A stretch of 64,000 bases of DNA from an uncultured Chitinophaga sp. (GCF_946479755.1 NZ_CAMLHC010000007.1:186001-250000); one strand, 5' to 3'. Positions 36,258 through 45,083 are shown, counted from the first letter of the stretch. A program made the numbers and translations. Notes: a model not told the origin generated them from the sequence alone.

Positions 36258-37346
36258 CAGTACAGTTCCCTTCAGCAGGTGCTGTTCCTGCCGGCTGTCG
36301 GTATACGTGCAGATATATACGTAGGACTGTATATCCGCGGGCGATCCCCTGAAAGTGCCGTCCCATCCCTGCTGAGGGGTCTGGCTGACAAACAGGAGCT
36401 TGCCCCATTTATCGTAGATCCGTAACCGGTAGTCATGAATGGCGTCGTATATTTTGGGCCGGAAAATATCATTCTGTCCATCGTTGTTCGGAGAGAAAGC
36501 GGTAGGAAGGACTACCAGGCAGTTTTTCCAGGGAGATGTGACGGTCGTGTCTATACTGGCGCTAAAACCATGGCTGTCCCTGATTTCACCGGTATAGGAC
36601 CCTGCGGGAAGGAGGGTAAAAACACTATCCGCCTGCCAGGGCCCTCTATCCAGTCTATATTGGAAAGGCGGCACGCCACCGGTAATATGCAGCGTAATAC
36701 GACCATCTGTTGCCGCTCCGCAACTACAGGGCTTTACCGTAGCTGTTACCACCGGTAGTATCAATTCATCTATCGCGGAGAAATTATCTATCAGCAATGC
36801 GATGCCAAACTGGCTCTTGTTACAGGCGGCGGTAGGATAAGCCCAGAAGGAAATATAACGCCATGCGGCCGTCGGCCGGAACACGGCATGATACCGCTTC
36901 CAGTCAGTATGTGTAAAATTGCCCGATGACCACAACAGGGCCGCAGTGTCTCCCGGCGTGTTGCCTCCATAGACCGATAAGTTGCCGTAACAGGCAGGAT
37001 AAAGATAAGCGGCGCTAAAGGCCATATCAAAACTCAATACATAGGTAGTATGTGGCGTCAGCGGTTGTGGCAACTCCTGTCCGAAGCCTTCCAGGAATTC
37101 CTTGCCACTGTGCATGCCAATATAGCTGCTGCCTGCTGATGGCAACAGCAGGATACCAAAAATGCCCGGTTGCGTATCGGGCGTGCCCGCTGTAATAAAC
37201 CAGGGCCCAGGAATGATTCCCTTTCCGGGGCGCCCTTCCATAGACGGGTTGCCCATGTTTATATGCTGCGCATCTGCCCTGATCGTGAGCGTCAGAAAAA
37301 ACCAACAGCAGAAGATATTATAAAATGCACCTGGTCCTGGAAACAT
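36246..37346 (-). CDS. T9SS cargo protein with type B sorting domain
   Basis: A 366-residue exported protein (hydrophobic signal segment about 8-25, ending Ala-Asp-Ala-Gln). Residues about 30-190 look like a beta-sandwich carbohydrate-binding-like domain, and 195-270 like a SprB-type repeat (PPFQYRLDRGPWQADSVF). The C-terminal 85 residues form a gliding-motility-type (type B) T9SS sorting domain: PTAFSPNNDGQNDIFRP, then RLRIYDKWGKLLF and GWDGTFRG. The protein should therefore be placed on the cell surface or released. Function unknown; adhesion is plausible. Confidence 0.88.
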   Translation of the reverse strand: MFPGPGAFYNIFCCWFFLTLTIRADAQHINMGNPSMEGRPGKGIIPGPWFITAGTPDTQPGIFGILLLPSAGSSYIGMHSGKEFLEGFGQELPQPLTPHTTYVLSFDMAFSAAYLYPACYGNLSVYGGNTPGDTAALLWSSGNFTHTDWKRYHAVFRPTAAWRYISFWAYPTAACNKSQFGIALLIDNFSAIDELILPVVTATVKPCSCGAATDGRITLHITGGVPPFQYRLDRGPWQADSVFTLLPAGSYTGEIRDSHGFSASIDTTVTSPWKNCLVVLPTAFSPNNDGQNDIFRPKIYDAIHDYRLRIYDKWGKLLFVSQTPQQGWDGTFRGSPADIQSYVYICTYTDSRQEQHLLKGTVLLLR

Positions 37347-37511
37347 TCAACTGATTTACAGCCATAAAATTACCGGTTATAGTGGTGGCTGCATATACTC
37401 AAAGTAGTAGTTTGTACCCGGTCCCCGGCTGCATAACGCCTGCCTGGTAAAGCAGGCTGCGGGCGGAAAAAAACGGTCAGGAAATAAAAATGAATAATTT
37501 CTAAATTTAAT

Positions 37512-37519
37512 TATATTTG
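37512..37519 (+). promoter_or_regulatory. Bacteroidota -7 element upstream of the MACPF gene
   Basis: TATATTTG fits TAnnTTTG exactly. No good TTTG lies at the matching -33 distance; the bases there are A-rich. If used, transcription would start near 37526 and leave a leader of about 140 bases, which holds an 11-base direct repeat. Confidence 0.45.
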
Positions 37520-37550
37520 TAGACGACCCTATGATAAAACCCGCAGGAGA

Positions 37551-37594
37551 AATCCGTTTGTGACCGTTAGTACAGCCTATGTGAATCCGTTTGT
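37551..37594 (+). repeat. 11-base direct repeat in the leader of the MACPF gene
   Basis: AATCCGTTTGT occurs at 37551-37561 and again at 37584-37594, a period of 33 bases (about three helical turns). It lies between the candidate promoter and the start codon and could bind a regulator as two sites on one DNA face. The rest of the 322-base gap holds no gene that I can see. Confidence 0.6.
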
Positions 37595-37668
37595 CAATAG
37601 TTGTGTCCCATCGTACCTGAACTCAAAATAATACCTATTGTAATTTTCTCATTAAACCATCACCCTCT

Positions 37669-39123
37669 ATGAACAAAAAACAGCTCGCGATGCTGCCGGC
37701 AGTTGCATTGCTGGGGAGCTTGCTAACTTCCTGTAGCAAACAGTTCACACAAAATGACCAATTACAGCCAGAATCGCCGAACGGTGTGTCCGTCGCTGAA
37801 CTCCGTTCTTTCGCCGATCCGCAGTACAACCTGCTGGGCTTTGGCTACGATCTTACCGGTAATTATGCCAGCGCGACCTCTGCCACTTACCAGGTTGTTG
37901 ATGTTGCCCGCCTGAGCACTGAACAGCCAGGCCGTGTGGAGATCATCCAAACCCAGGGGCAGGACCAGCAACTGGTTTCCGGTATTAACTGTGAAGACTA
38001 TACGAAAAGTTTATCTTTGCGGCTGGAAGTAACCGCTAAGCTGAAGATGTTTTCCACCACCCTGAAGAGCGCTTTCAGCGATTCCAGCGCTTACTCTTCC
38101 AAATTCGTGTACAGCAGCTACAACGTCCTGATCAAGCAGCGTACCTTAAAATTTGCTGCCGACACTTCCCTGCTCAGGAAATACCTGACGCCTGCTTTCA
38201 AGGCCGATATCGTGGCCAGTACGCCGGCCGCACTGGTGAGCCGTTATGGCACACACGTGATGTCAGGCATCCTGCTGGGCGCCAAGCTGAACTTCCTGTA
38301 CCAGTCGCAAACCCGCAATGAAGACAGGTTTCGTGCTGCTTCTGCGGGCTTGAACGTAGCTGCAGGCTCTATCTTCAGCGTCAACGTACAAGGGGCCGCC
38401 AGCTCCAGCTATTCCAGCAAGAACTTCTACCAGCGCCTGTACTACCAGACCGTTGGTGGCGATCCTACCAAAGGGCTTTTTGGAACTATTGTGCTGAGTG
38501 ATAACCCCAACCAGACCGTTCCCAAGATTGATGTTTCCGCCTGGCAGTCCAGCGCTACGCTGGCCAACTCAGAGTTGGTGGACATCAACTTCAACGGGCT
38601 GATACCCATCTACGACCTGATCTCGGATCCGGTAAAAAGAACGGCGGTGAAAGACTATGTTGTTCAATACCTGATCGATCACCAGGTGAAAACCAGCACA
38701 GATCCGGTACATGTGTACTATCACTACGGTGGTAATAACCATACCATGACCATTGATCCGGCCAATTATGACTATGCAGGCAATGGCTGGACTTTCCTGG
38801 GCAACAATTTCCATGCTTTCACCTCCCAGGTAGATGGCAGCCAGGCGGTGCATGAGTTCTATCATCCGACCAATCATAACCACGTGTTTACCATCAACCG
38901 GTTTGACTGGCCTTATGAGCAGAACGGCTTCCAGTACTTCGGCCCGGCATTCTATGCCTTCACCACACAGGTGGCCGGCAGTCAGCCGGTACATGCGTTC
39001 TACCACCAGGGGAATAACGACCATACCTATACGATCAACAGGTATGATTACCCTTATGAGCAGAATGGCTGGACTTACCTCGGCATCGCTTTCTACGCTT
39101 TCAAAACGCCTTACATCCGTTAA
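37669..39123 (+). CDS. MACPF-domain lipoprotein with three DUF5648-like repeats
   Basis: A 484-residue exported lipoprotein: the signal peptide ends in Leu-Leu-Thr-Ser-Cys with Cys22. Residues about 35-330 form a membrane attack complex/perforin domain, marked by the signature Tyr-Gly-Thr-His-Val at 193-197 and by two Ser/Lys-rich stretches, before and after it, that could be the membrane-inserting helices. Residues 347-484 are three copies of a 47-residue unit starting at 347, 394 and 441. Each has an FYH or YYH start, an N-N/D-H core and an NG-W/F-x-Y/F-G-x-A/F-Y/H-AF end; this matches DUF5648. MACPF proteins of Bacteroidales (BSAP type) are secreted toxins against related strains, whereas the repeat here looks like a lectin or cell-wall-binding module. 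A strong terminator follows. Confidence 0.9.
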   Translation: MNKKQLAMLPAVALLGSLLTSCSKQFTQNDQLQPESPNGVSVAELRSFADPQYNLLGFGYDLTGNYASATSATYQVVDVARLSTEQPGRVEIIQTQGQDQQLVSGINCEDYTKSLSLRLEVTAKLKMFSTTLKSAFSDSSAYSSKFVYSSYNVLIKQRTLKFAADTSLLRKYLTPAFKADIVASTPAALVSRYGTHVMSGILLGAKLNFLYQSQTRNEDRFRAASAGLNVAAGSIFSVNVQGAASSSYSSKNFYQRLYYQTVGGDPTKGLFGTIVLSDNPNQTVPKIDVSAWQSSATLANSELVDINFNGLIPIYDLISDPVKRTAVKDYVVQYLIDHQVKTSTDPVHVYYHYGGNNHTMTIDPANYDYAGNGWTFLGNNFHAFTSQVDGSQAVHEFYHPTNHNHVFTINRFDWPYEQNGFQYFGPAFYAFTTQVAGSQPVHAFYHQGNNDHTYTINRYDYPYEQNGWTYLGIAFYAFKTPYIR

Positions 39124-39148
39124 GCCGTACGGAAGAAATCATATTGCG

Positions 39149-39178
39149 AACCGGGCCTCCCATTTGGGAGGCCCGGTT
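39149..39178. terminator. Strong bidirectional rho-independent terminator
   Basis: Two perfect 14-base arms (AACCGGGCCTCCCA at 39149-39162 and its complement at 39165-39178) form a GC-rich hairpin followed by a T-rich run to 39185. It closes the MACPF gene and lies just beyond the stop of the convergent GH27 gene, where the AA start of the arm gives only a weak T-run on the minus strand. Confidence 0.9.
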
Positions 39179-39183
39179 TATTT

Positions 39184-40413
39184 TTAGCGTGCTTTGGTGA
39201 AAATACTGAAGGGTACGCTGGCGCCGGTGAGCTTTAGTACTACGATGCCATGAGGAGGCAGCTGGTAGACGGGTGGCTGTCCTCCGGACAGCGTCGTTTC
39301 CTCGTGTTTCCAGAGATCGCGTACGGTAACCGGTTTACCGGGGTGGATGCCCACAGCGGCAACATCGAGCGTAGCGGTCGCCGGGGCGTTGGAGGTATTG
39401 AGCAGTGCCACCGCCACCTGTCCGCCGCCAATGTTGACCAGCGGTCTGGCCCAGAGCTGTACGCCCAGCGTGTCGCGGAGTTTCCTGGCCTGGTAGCAGA
39501 GCGGGTCCTGGTTGAGGGCAATGACTTCTTTATTGGTAACGATAGACAGTGTTTGCGGAGAGATGGTCCGGAGATCATTGCCCAGCAGCAGGGGAGAGTT
39601 GAGCATGCACCACATGGAGAAATGGCTTTTGTCCTCTTCATAGCTCATACCGCGGCCTACCTGCAACATATCCATATCGTTGAAGTGACCGGGCGATGCG
39701 TACGGCCACAGATCGGTATTCAGTGAAATAATGCGGAGGATAGACGCGAAGTGGTTGTCGATATCGCCGGAGATGCGCCAGGAATCAGCCACCAGAGGCG
39801 CCCACTTGCCGGGGAACTGCCAGCGGCAGATGTTGAACACTACTTCCGGCTTAATAGCTTTGAGCCAGTCGGAGATCTGTGTGTAGCGCAGCTGTTCGTC
39901 GAGCCCCAGTTCTTTTCCGCCGCACCAGTCCACTTTCAGGAAATCGTATCCCCATGTTTTCAGCAACAGGGTAAGGTCCTGTTCATCATGGCCATACAGT
40001 CCGGACCCTGATCCGATGGTATCCTGGTCCCAGATGGACGCGCAGGTGTTTACGCCCGCTTCGGCGTAGATGCCTGCCTTCAGTCCTTTCTGATGGATGT
40101 AATCCGACAGTTTTTTCATGCCGCCGGGAAAACGTTGGGCGTTATGCAGCAGTGCTCCTTTTTCGTTGCGCCCGCCGAAAAATCCGTCGTCGATGTTGAT
40201 GTATTGGTATCCCGCTGCTTTCAGTCCTTTTTGCACCAGGGCGTCGGCCTGTTCCCGGATCAGTTTTTCGTTGATGTTGACGCGGAAGTTGTTCCAGCTG
40301 GCCCAGCCCATTATGGGGGTTCGTGGTTTGGCCGGTACTTTCTGGGCAACAGCCTGCATGGTGGACCACATCAGGCTGATGGCCATGATGGTCAGTTTCA
40401 TGTTCCTGTTCAT
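39184..40413 (-). CDS. GH27 alpha-galactosidase
   Basis: A 409-residue exported enzyme when started at 40411-40413; a second ATG four codons later (40401) is equally possible. The open frame runs 18 codons upstream, but the downstream starts give a clean signal peptide ending Ala-Val-Ala-Gln. Family 27 marks are MGWASWNNF, NIDDGFF, the nucleophile Asp162 in LKVDWCGG and acid/base Asp217 in RISGDIDNH. A C-terminal beta domain completes the usual architecture. It releases terminal alpha-galactose from oligosaccharides or galactomannan. Signature and length are normal. It stands alone, 106 bases after the zinc-ribbon gene. Confidence 0.94.
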   Translation of the reverse strand: MNRNMKLTIMAISLMWSTMQAVAQKVPAKPRTPIMGWASWNNFRVNINEKLIREQADALVQKGLKAAGYQYINIDDGFFGGRNEKGALLHNAQRFPGGMKKLSDYIHQKGLKAGIYAEAGVNTCASIWDQDTIGSGSGLYGHDEQDLTLLLKTWGYDFLKVDWCGGKELGLDEQLRYTQISDWLKAIKPEVVFNICRWQFPGKWAPLVADSWRISGDIDNHFASILRIISLNTDLWPYASPGHFNDMDMLQVGRGMSYEEDKSHFSMWCMLNSPLLLGNDLRTISPQTLSIVTNKEVIALNQDPLCYQARKLRDTLGVQLWARPLVNIGGGQVAVALLNTSNAPATATLDVAAVGIHPGKPVTVRDLWKHEETTLSGGQPPVYQLPPHGIVVLKLTGASVPFSIFTKAR

Positions 40414-40519
40414 CTGCGTTAGTTTACTCTTATATGGGTATATGCCCATAAAATGTAAATGTATCATGAATTATCCTAAAAAGGTAGTGGCAGGAGACAG
40501 GTAACAAGCGTACAGCATT

Positions 40520-40798
40520 TTAATGAGCGCTGCGGGCAGGCTTACCCGCCCATCTTTTCAAATTCGGAAGACGGTTGATAGCAGCTTCCAATATATCCTC
40601 CGGCATTTTTTGTTTGTCCATTAGGCTCATCATATGCTGCTTCATGTCATCCAGTGAGAACCCGGGATGAATAAACGTTCCGTGCTGATAGCAGAACTTA
40701 CAATAGTCCTGGCTGGGGGAACCGTCGTTTTCTGTTCCCAGAAGCGCTGCGTTGTCCAGTGGCATGCTGCAGCTTTGGCAAAATTTGCTGTTTTCCAT
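40520..40798 (-). CDS. Small zinc-ribbon protein
   Basis: A 92-residue protein. The N-terminus has two Cys pairs (FCQSCSMPL and YCKFCYQHG) about 25 residues apart, the pattern of the putative zinc ribbon family PF12674. The C-terminal half is helical, with several Met and Lys. Many genomes encode such proteins beside stress or transcription genes, and the function is unknown. It follows the L,D-transpeptidase gene by 11 bases. Confidence 0.85.
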   Translation of the reverse strand: MENSKFCQSCSMPLDNAALLGTENDGSPSQDYCKFCYQHGTFIHPGFSLDDMKQHMMSLMDKQKMPEDILEAAINRLPNLKRWAGKPARSAH

Positions 40799-40809
40799 GA
40801 GGGTAAATG

Positions 40810-42333
40810 TTAAAAGTTAACTGATTTAGTTTTTTTTCCGTAAACGTCTTCGTAAAACTTAATCTGGCCATTGGCATCCGGCCAGGCGGTATTGTATAAT
40901 ATAAATACATAAGCAGTAGCCGGAATCCGGAATACAACGGGTTTCTGGTCCGGCTGGTCTCCCTTGGCTTCCAGCGCCATCATAGCTGCGGCCGTTTCTT
41001 CTTTCAAAAGTAAATGGCCCAGCTGTACCGCATCTTCCACTCTCACACATCCGTGACTAAAAAAACGCCGTTGCAGCATAAACAGGTTTTTTCCCGGGGT
41101 ATCATGCAGGTAAACGCCAAACGGGCTGTAAAAATTAAGCTTTACGATGCCCAGGGAATTATCACAACCCGTATTCTGCCGGATAACATAAGGGAAATTA
41201 CCGGCGCCAAGACTATTCCAGTTTATAGTGGCAGGGTCCACTACGCGCCCTGACTTGTCCAGTATTTCATACTGGTTGTCAGCCAGGTATTGCCGGTTTC
41301 TTTTTATGTAAGGCAGTAGCTCCCGCACCGCTATTTTATGTGGTACGTTCCAGTAAGGAAAGAGTATTACTTCGGTGAGGCGGCTTGCGAGGGTGGGAGT
41401 GGGCGTGCTTTTCTTTCCGGTGATCACCCTCGAATACAGCACCGGTTTTTCGTGGTTATAAAAAAACAACGTAGTGGAAGGGATATTTACCAATACCACG
41501 GCGGCCTGTGTTTTATAGTAATGAAGCCACCGGGCCTGATTCAATCCCTCGTATAGCTCCTGTAACCGGTATGACAAAGGGGTATTCAATACCTGAAGGA
41601 ACCGCTCTCTTAATACGCCGTCGTCCAGCATGTTAAACAGCCGCTGCGCCTTTCTGATGGCTTCCTGTAGTTCTTTTGTGCTGCTGCCGGAAAGTGAATC
41701 CCCGATTCCCAGCTGTTTTAATCTCAATAACAGCGGCGTATTGGAGCTGTCTGCTTTCAGGGACGTTACGACCGTTTCTCTGAAGGCGGTGTCCGCCATA
41801 ATGCGATAGTATATTGCAATGCTATTCTTCAGTTGTATATAAGTAGTGTCTGTGGGCTCTATAGACGGCAGAAAGTGTAAAAGATTCCCTGCTAATAGTG
41901 AGTCGGCCAGCCTGGATGCTATGTTTATTGCGGTGTTTTGCAGCGGCGGCAACTCGTTGTATTTTGCCGGCGGCTTTGCCAGGCGGCCATATGCCACATC
42001 GCTAAAGAAACGTATGGCTGTTTCCGTTATCTTTATATCCGTGCGCAGCGTATCTGTTGCCGTGGCCATTTTATAACTATTGTCAGCCAGCGCTTTTATC
42101 AAAACAGGCTCATAGTTATTGATATCCAATCCCAGATAAGCTGCCTGTTGAAGGCAGGAGGACAGCCAATCCAGTGGCTGTTGCCCCGCCGCCGTGATCC
42201 AGGCGCTGTGTCCGCCGGTTTTATGATAAAAAGTCTGAATAGCGGCGTCCTCCGGTTGTCCGGCGGTGCTGACCGGCTGTGCGTTTACAGGCGGACCGTA
42301 CAAAAGCATTAATATAAGCAAGCGTGTTTTCAT
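40810..42333 (-). CDS. YcbB/LdtD-like L,D-transpeptidase
   Basis: A 507-residue periplasmic enzyme that forms 3-3 cross-links or attaches partners to peptidoglycan. It has a signal peptide (1 to about 19), a scaffold-like helical domain, and a YkuD catalytic domain (about 280-460). The active-site motif is FFSHGCVRVEDAVQLGHLLL, with the nucleophile Cys and preceding His. SPFGVYLHDTPGKNLF supplies the upstream catalytic His. The length agrees with the LdtD group. Its ATG shares one base with the stop of the flavodoxin gene (TGATG), so translation is probably coupled. Confidence 0.93.
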   Translation of the reverse strand: MKTRLLILMLLYGPPVNAQPVSTAGQPEDAAIQTFYHKTGGHSAWITAAGQQPLDWLSSCLQQAAYLGLDINNYEPVLIKALADNSYKMATATDTLRTDIKITETAIRFFSDVAYGRLAKPPAKYNELPPLQNTAINIASRLADSLLAGNLLHFLPSIEPTDTTYIQLKNSIAIYYRIMADTAFRETVVTSLKADSSNTPLLLRLKQLGIGDSLSGSSTKELQEAIRKAQRLFNMLDDGVLRERFLQVLNTPLSYRLQELYEGLNQARWLHYYKTQAAVVLVNIPSTTLFFYNHEKPVLYSRVITGKKSTPTPTLASRLTEVILFPYWNVPHKIAVRELLPYIKRNRQYLADNQYEILDKSGRVVDPATINWNSLGAGNFPYVIRQNTGCDNSLGIVKLNFYSPFGVYLHDTPGKNLFMLQRRFFSHGCVRVEDAVQLGHLLLKEETAAAMMALEAKGDQPDQKPVVFRIPATAYVFILYNTAWPDANGQIKFYEDVYGKKTKSVNF

Positions 42334-42854
42334 CAGGCAACTGCTGCGTTTATTTCTCTTACGGCTTTGATGATGCCGGAAAGGTTTTCCTGCCGAACGT
42401 CGTTATAATCAGCCGTCACAATATTTTCTCCGCGGCCTTTTGCCAACCGCGCGCCTACAGACAGCAACCATCTGTCTATCCGGGAAAGTTTTTTGAACTC
42501 CAGTTTGCCGGGCAGGAAAAAAAACTGGCAGACGCTCCTGATGTCGGCGCTGATATTGGCCGTAATGTATGCTTCCAGCTTTTGTTTTTCTGATACAGGG
42601 GTACCGGCCACCAGGAAGAGGAACAATCTTTTGCCTGCTAATTGCTCCCGATGGTTGTTTATCCATCGGCGCAGCTGGATTTTTCCGATGTAGATACTGG
42701 TTCCAAGAATGATGTAGCCGGCGTTCGCCAGCTGCGCCTTCGTTTCTTTGCCGGCTGTTACAGCGTCAATATCCAGTGCAGCTGCCAGCCAGGCGGCGTA
42801 TTGTTGGGTAGCGCCGTATTTTCCTTTGTAGATGATAATACCTTTTGGGTCCAT
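42333..42854 (-). CDS. Flavodoxin-domain protein (HemG-like)
   Basis: A 173-residue flavodoxin-fold protein. The phosphate-binding loop is YKGKYGATQQYAAWLA, and a second FMN loop is ILGTSIYIGKIQLRRWI. This pattern occurs in HemG-type protoporphyrinogen oxidases and in their uncharacterised relatives; the long loop of true HemG cannot be verified by eye. It may act in heme synthesis or as a general electron carrier. It is in one operon with a Nramp-family transporter (30 bases upstream). Confidence 0.82.
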   Translation of the reverse strand: MDPKGIIIYKGKYGATQQYAAWLAAALDIDAVTAGKETKAQLANAGYIILGTSIYIGKIQLRRWINNHREQLAGKRLFLFLVAGTPVSEKQKLEAYITANISADIRSVCQFFFLPGKLEFKKLSRIDRWLLSVGARLAKGRGENIVTADYNDVRQENLSGIIKAVREINAAVA

Positions 42855-42884
42855 CGTTTTTGTGTTAATGAGGTGAGATAAACT

Positions 42885-44129
42885 TCAGCTGAACTGAAAC
42901 CAGATTAGCATGAATGCGGCTGCTGTCATTACAACTAATGTGATAATTCCGAGGAAATTCGAAAACCAGGAGTTGGTATTGTTGTACATTATCTTTTTGT
43001 TATTGCCGATGTGCAGGATAACCGCTATTAATACGGGAGCTGTTATCCCATATAAAATGGCAGTATACAGTAATGCTTTCAGGGGATTGATACCGGAGAA
43101 CTGGAGCAGCAGGCCCACCAGTAGTGAGATGATAATGGAAAGATAGAACGGCTTTGCCTGCGCGAATTTTTTGTCAAGCCCTTCTGTCCATCCCAGTGTT
43201 TCTGCCAGCATATAGGATTGCGCTCCCGCCAGTACGGGAATAGCCAACAACCCTGTTCCCAGTACGCCGGTGGCGAAAATGAGATACGTCAGTTTGCCGG
43301 CCAGCGGTTCCAGTGCCCGGGCGGCCTGGTCAACAGTGTCAATCTGCCTGATGCCTGCAGGGTAGAGTACTGTTCCGGCGGTGAGAATGATGAAAAACAT
43401 GACGATATTGGAGAACAGCATGCCGGTATTCACGTCTGTTTTCATGCCGTTCAGTATTTTTTTATCCACCACAATATGGCGGTGGGTGATGTCTTCCGCT
43501 TCCATGGTGGTCTGCCAGTAAAAAAGATAGGGGGAAATAGTGGTCCCCAGGAGTGCAACAAGAATGGATGCCGACATTTTATCGAAATGCATGTCCGGCA
43601 GGAAAGTGTTTCTGGCAACGAGGTCCCAGCGCTGGTCTACCATAAAGGGGACAATGATGTACAACAGCAGGGAAATACAAAGCCATTTTAAAATGGCGGC
43701 GATTTTCTGATAGGGATACCTGATGATAACCGTCATCAGTAAAAAGGTGATGACGATGCAGAAAACAGACACCGAAATGGATGGGAAGATCATGTGAAGG
43801 ACGGCTCCCATTCCCTGGATGTCTGCTCCTATATTCAGTGTAATGGCCGGGAAGCTTAAAAGTAATACGAGGTACAGAAATGGTTTCGGGTAATGTTGCC
43901 GGATCGTGGCGGTGAGGCCCTGGGAGGTAACGAGTCCTATCCGTGCACACATCCCCTGGATCGCAGCCATCAGCGGAAAAGTGATGAGGGCTGTCCATAA
44001 GGTGGAAAGCCCGAATTGCGCGCCGGCCTGTGAGTAGGTGGCGATACCGGAAGGATCGTCGTCGCTGGCCCCCGTGATCAGGCCCGGGCCTAAAACTTTT
44101 AATGCTTTTCTGATGCTGGCTGCTTTCAT
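42885..44129 (-). CDS. Divergent Nramp-family transporter
   Basis: A 414-residue LeuT-fold carrier with about 11 membrane segments. The first helix has TGASDDDPSGIATYSQAG, where classical Nramp transporters have DPGN. In the sixth helix region the segment is TTISPYLFYWQTTMEAED, where classical transporters have MPHN with the metal-selecting Met. The classical transition-metal motif is therefore altered at both places. Relatives that have lost this Met (Nramp-related Mg transporters) prefer other ions, so the substrate should be left open. It follows the PfkB kinase by 3 bases. Confidence 0.85.
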   Translation of the reverse strand: MKAASIRKALKVLGPGLITGASDDDPSGIATYSQAGAQFGLSTLWTALITFPLMAAIQGMCARIGLVTSQGLTATIRQHYPKPFLYLVLLLSFPAITLNIGADIQGMGAVLHMIFPSISVSVFCIVITFLLMTVIIRYPYQKIAAILKWLCISLLLYIIVPFMVDQRWDLVARNTFLPDMHFDKMSASILVALLGTTISPYLFYWQTTMEAEDITHRHIVVDKKILNGMKTDVNTGMLFSNIVMFFIILTAGTVLYPAGIRQIDTVDQAARALEPLAGKLTYLIFATGVLGTGLLAIPVLAGAQSYMLAETLGWTEGLDKKFAQAKPFYLSIIISLLVGLLLQFSGINPLKALLYTAILYGITAPVLIAVILHIGNNKKIMYNNTNSWFSNFLGIITLVVMTAAAFMLIWFQFS

Positions 44130-44132
44130 CTG

Positions 44133-45083
44133 TTAACGGCTAATGGTAAATGACTGTGTTTTACGTATTTCCTCAAAAAGCCGTTGTGCATCTTCTTTTT
44201 TACACAGGGCGGTGCCGGGGTTCAATGTGGCCGCTGTACCACAGGCGACGCCGAATTGTGCCGCCTCTAATATCTCCCGGCCGGCAGACAAACTATAAAC
44301 AATACCGGCCAGCATACTGTCTCCTGCACCGACCGTACTTACCCGCTGCACCCGCGGCGCCGGGATTTTTACGGCCATGTCGGCCGTTGCTAACATAGCG
44401 CCCGTTTCTCCCATCGATACGACGATCACTTCACATCGGTTTTTGCGAATAAGCTCTTGGGCCACCTCCGCGATCCCTTCTGTGTTAAGCGCGTCTTTTC
44501 CCACAAAACCCGCCAGCTCCCGGACGTTAGGTTTGGCAAGGTAGGCGCCTTCCCGCAATGCCTGCTTTAAGGCTTCCCGCGAAGTGTCCACCACAAACCG
44601 GGCGCCCTTGATCGCCGCTATCGCACTGAAAGACGCGAATATATCAGGAGGAATCCCGGGGGCGAGGCTACCACTGGCAACAATGTAATCCACATCATGG
44701 AGCCCCCTGATGATTTCCAGCAGGTGTTGCCACTCATAGGCGTCCACTGCCGGTCCCGGCATATCCAGCCGGTATTGTGTATTATGAGCGATATCGGTGA
44801 CAATCAGGTTCTCCCTGGTGTTTCCTGCTATGGGAACAGACAATGCGGGCACTCCTTCAGCATTCAACAGCGCATCGTAAAATCTACCGGAATGACCTCC
44901 TGCCAGGTAGATGGCCCGGGCATCGCCGCCTAATTGTATGATCGCCCTCGCCACGTTTACGCCGCCACCGCCAGGTTCAAAAACAGGGTTGCTGCACTGT
45001 AACTTTCGTTCCGGTACCAATACAGGGACAGTAGTGCTTTTATCTATTGCAGGATTCAGGGTGATGGTGATAATGCCGGACAT
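44133..45083 (-). CDS. PfkB-family hexose-phosphate kinase (Pfk-2/1-PFK type)
   Basis: A 316-residue kinase of the ribokinase fold. TLNPAIDKSTTV at the N-terminus and the anion-hole/catalytic-base block VGAGDSMLAGIVY match 6-phosphofructokinase 2, 1-phosphofructokinase and tagatose-6-phosphate kinase. The GGGGVNVARAI sugar loop is intact. The substrate cannot be told from sequence. It is the first gene of a minus-strand operon that continues with a Nramp-family transporter and envelope genes, so a stress or redox context is as likely as sugar catabolism. Confidence 0.9.
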   Translation of the reverse strand: MSGIITITLNPAIDKSTTVPVLVPERKLQCSNPVFEPGGGGVNVARAIIQLGGDARAIYLAGGHSGRFYDALLNAEGVPALSVPIAGNTRENLIVTDIAHNTQYRLDMPGPAVDAYEWQHLLEIIRGLHDVDYIVASGSLAPGIPPDIFASFSAIAAIKGARFVVDTSREALKQALREGAYLAKPNVRELAGFVGKDALNTEGIAEVAQELIRKNRCEVIVVSMGETGAMLATADMAVKIPAPRVQRVSTVGAGDSMLAGIVYSLSAGREILEAAQFGVACGTAATLNPGTALCKKEDAQRLFEEIRKTQSFTISR

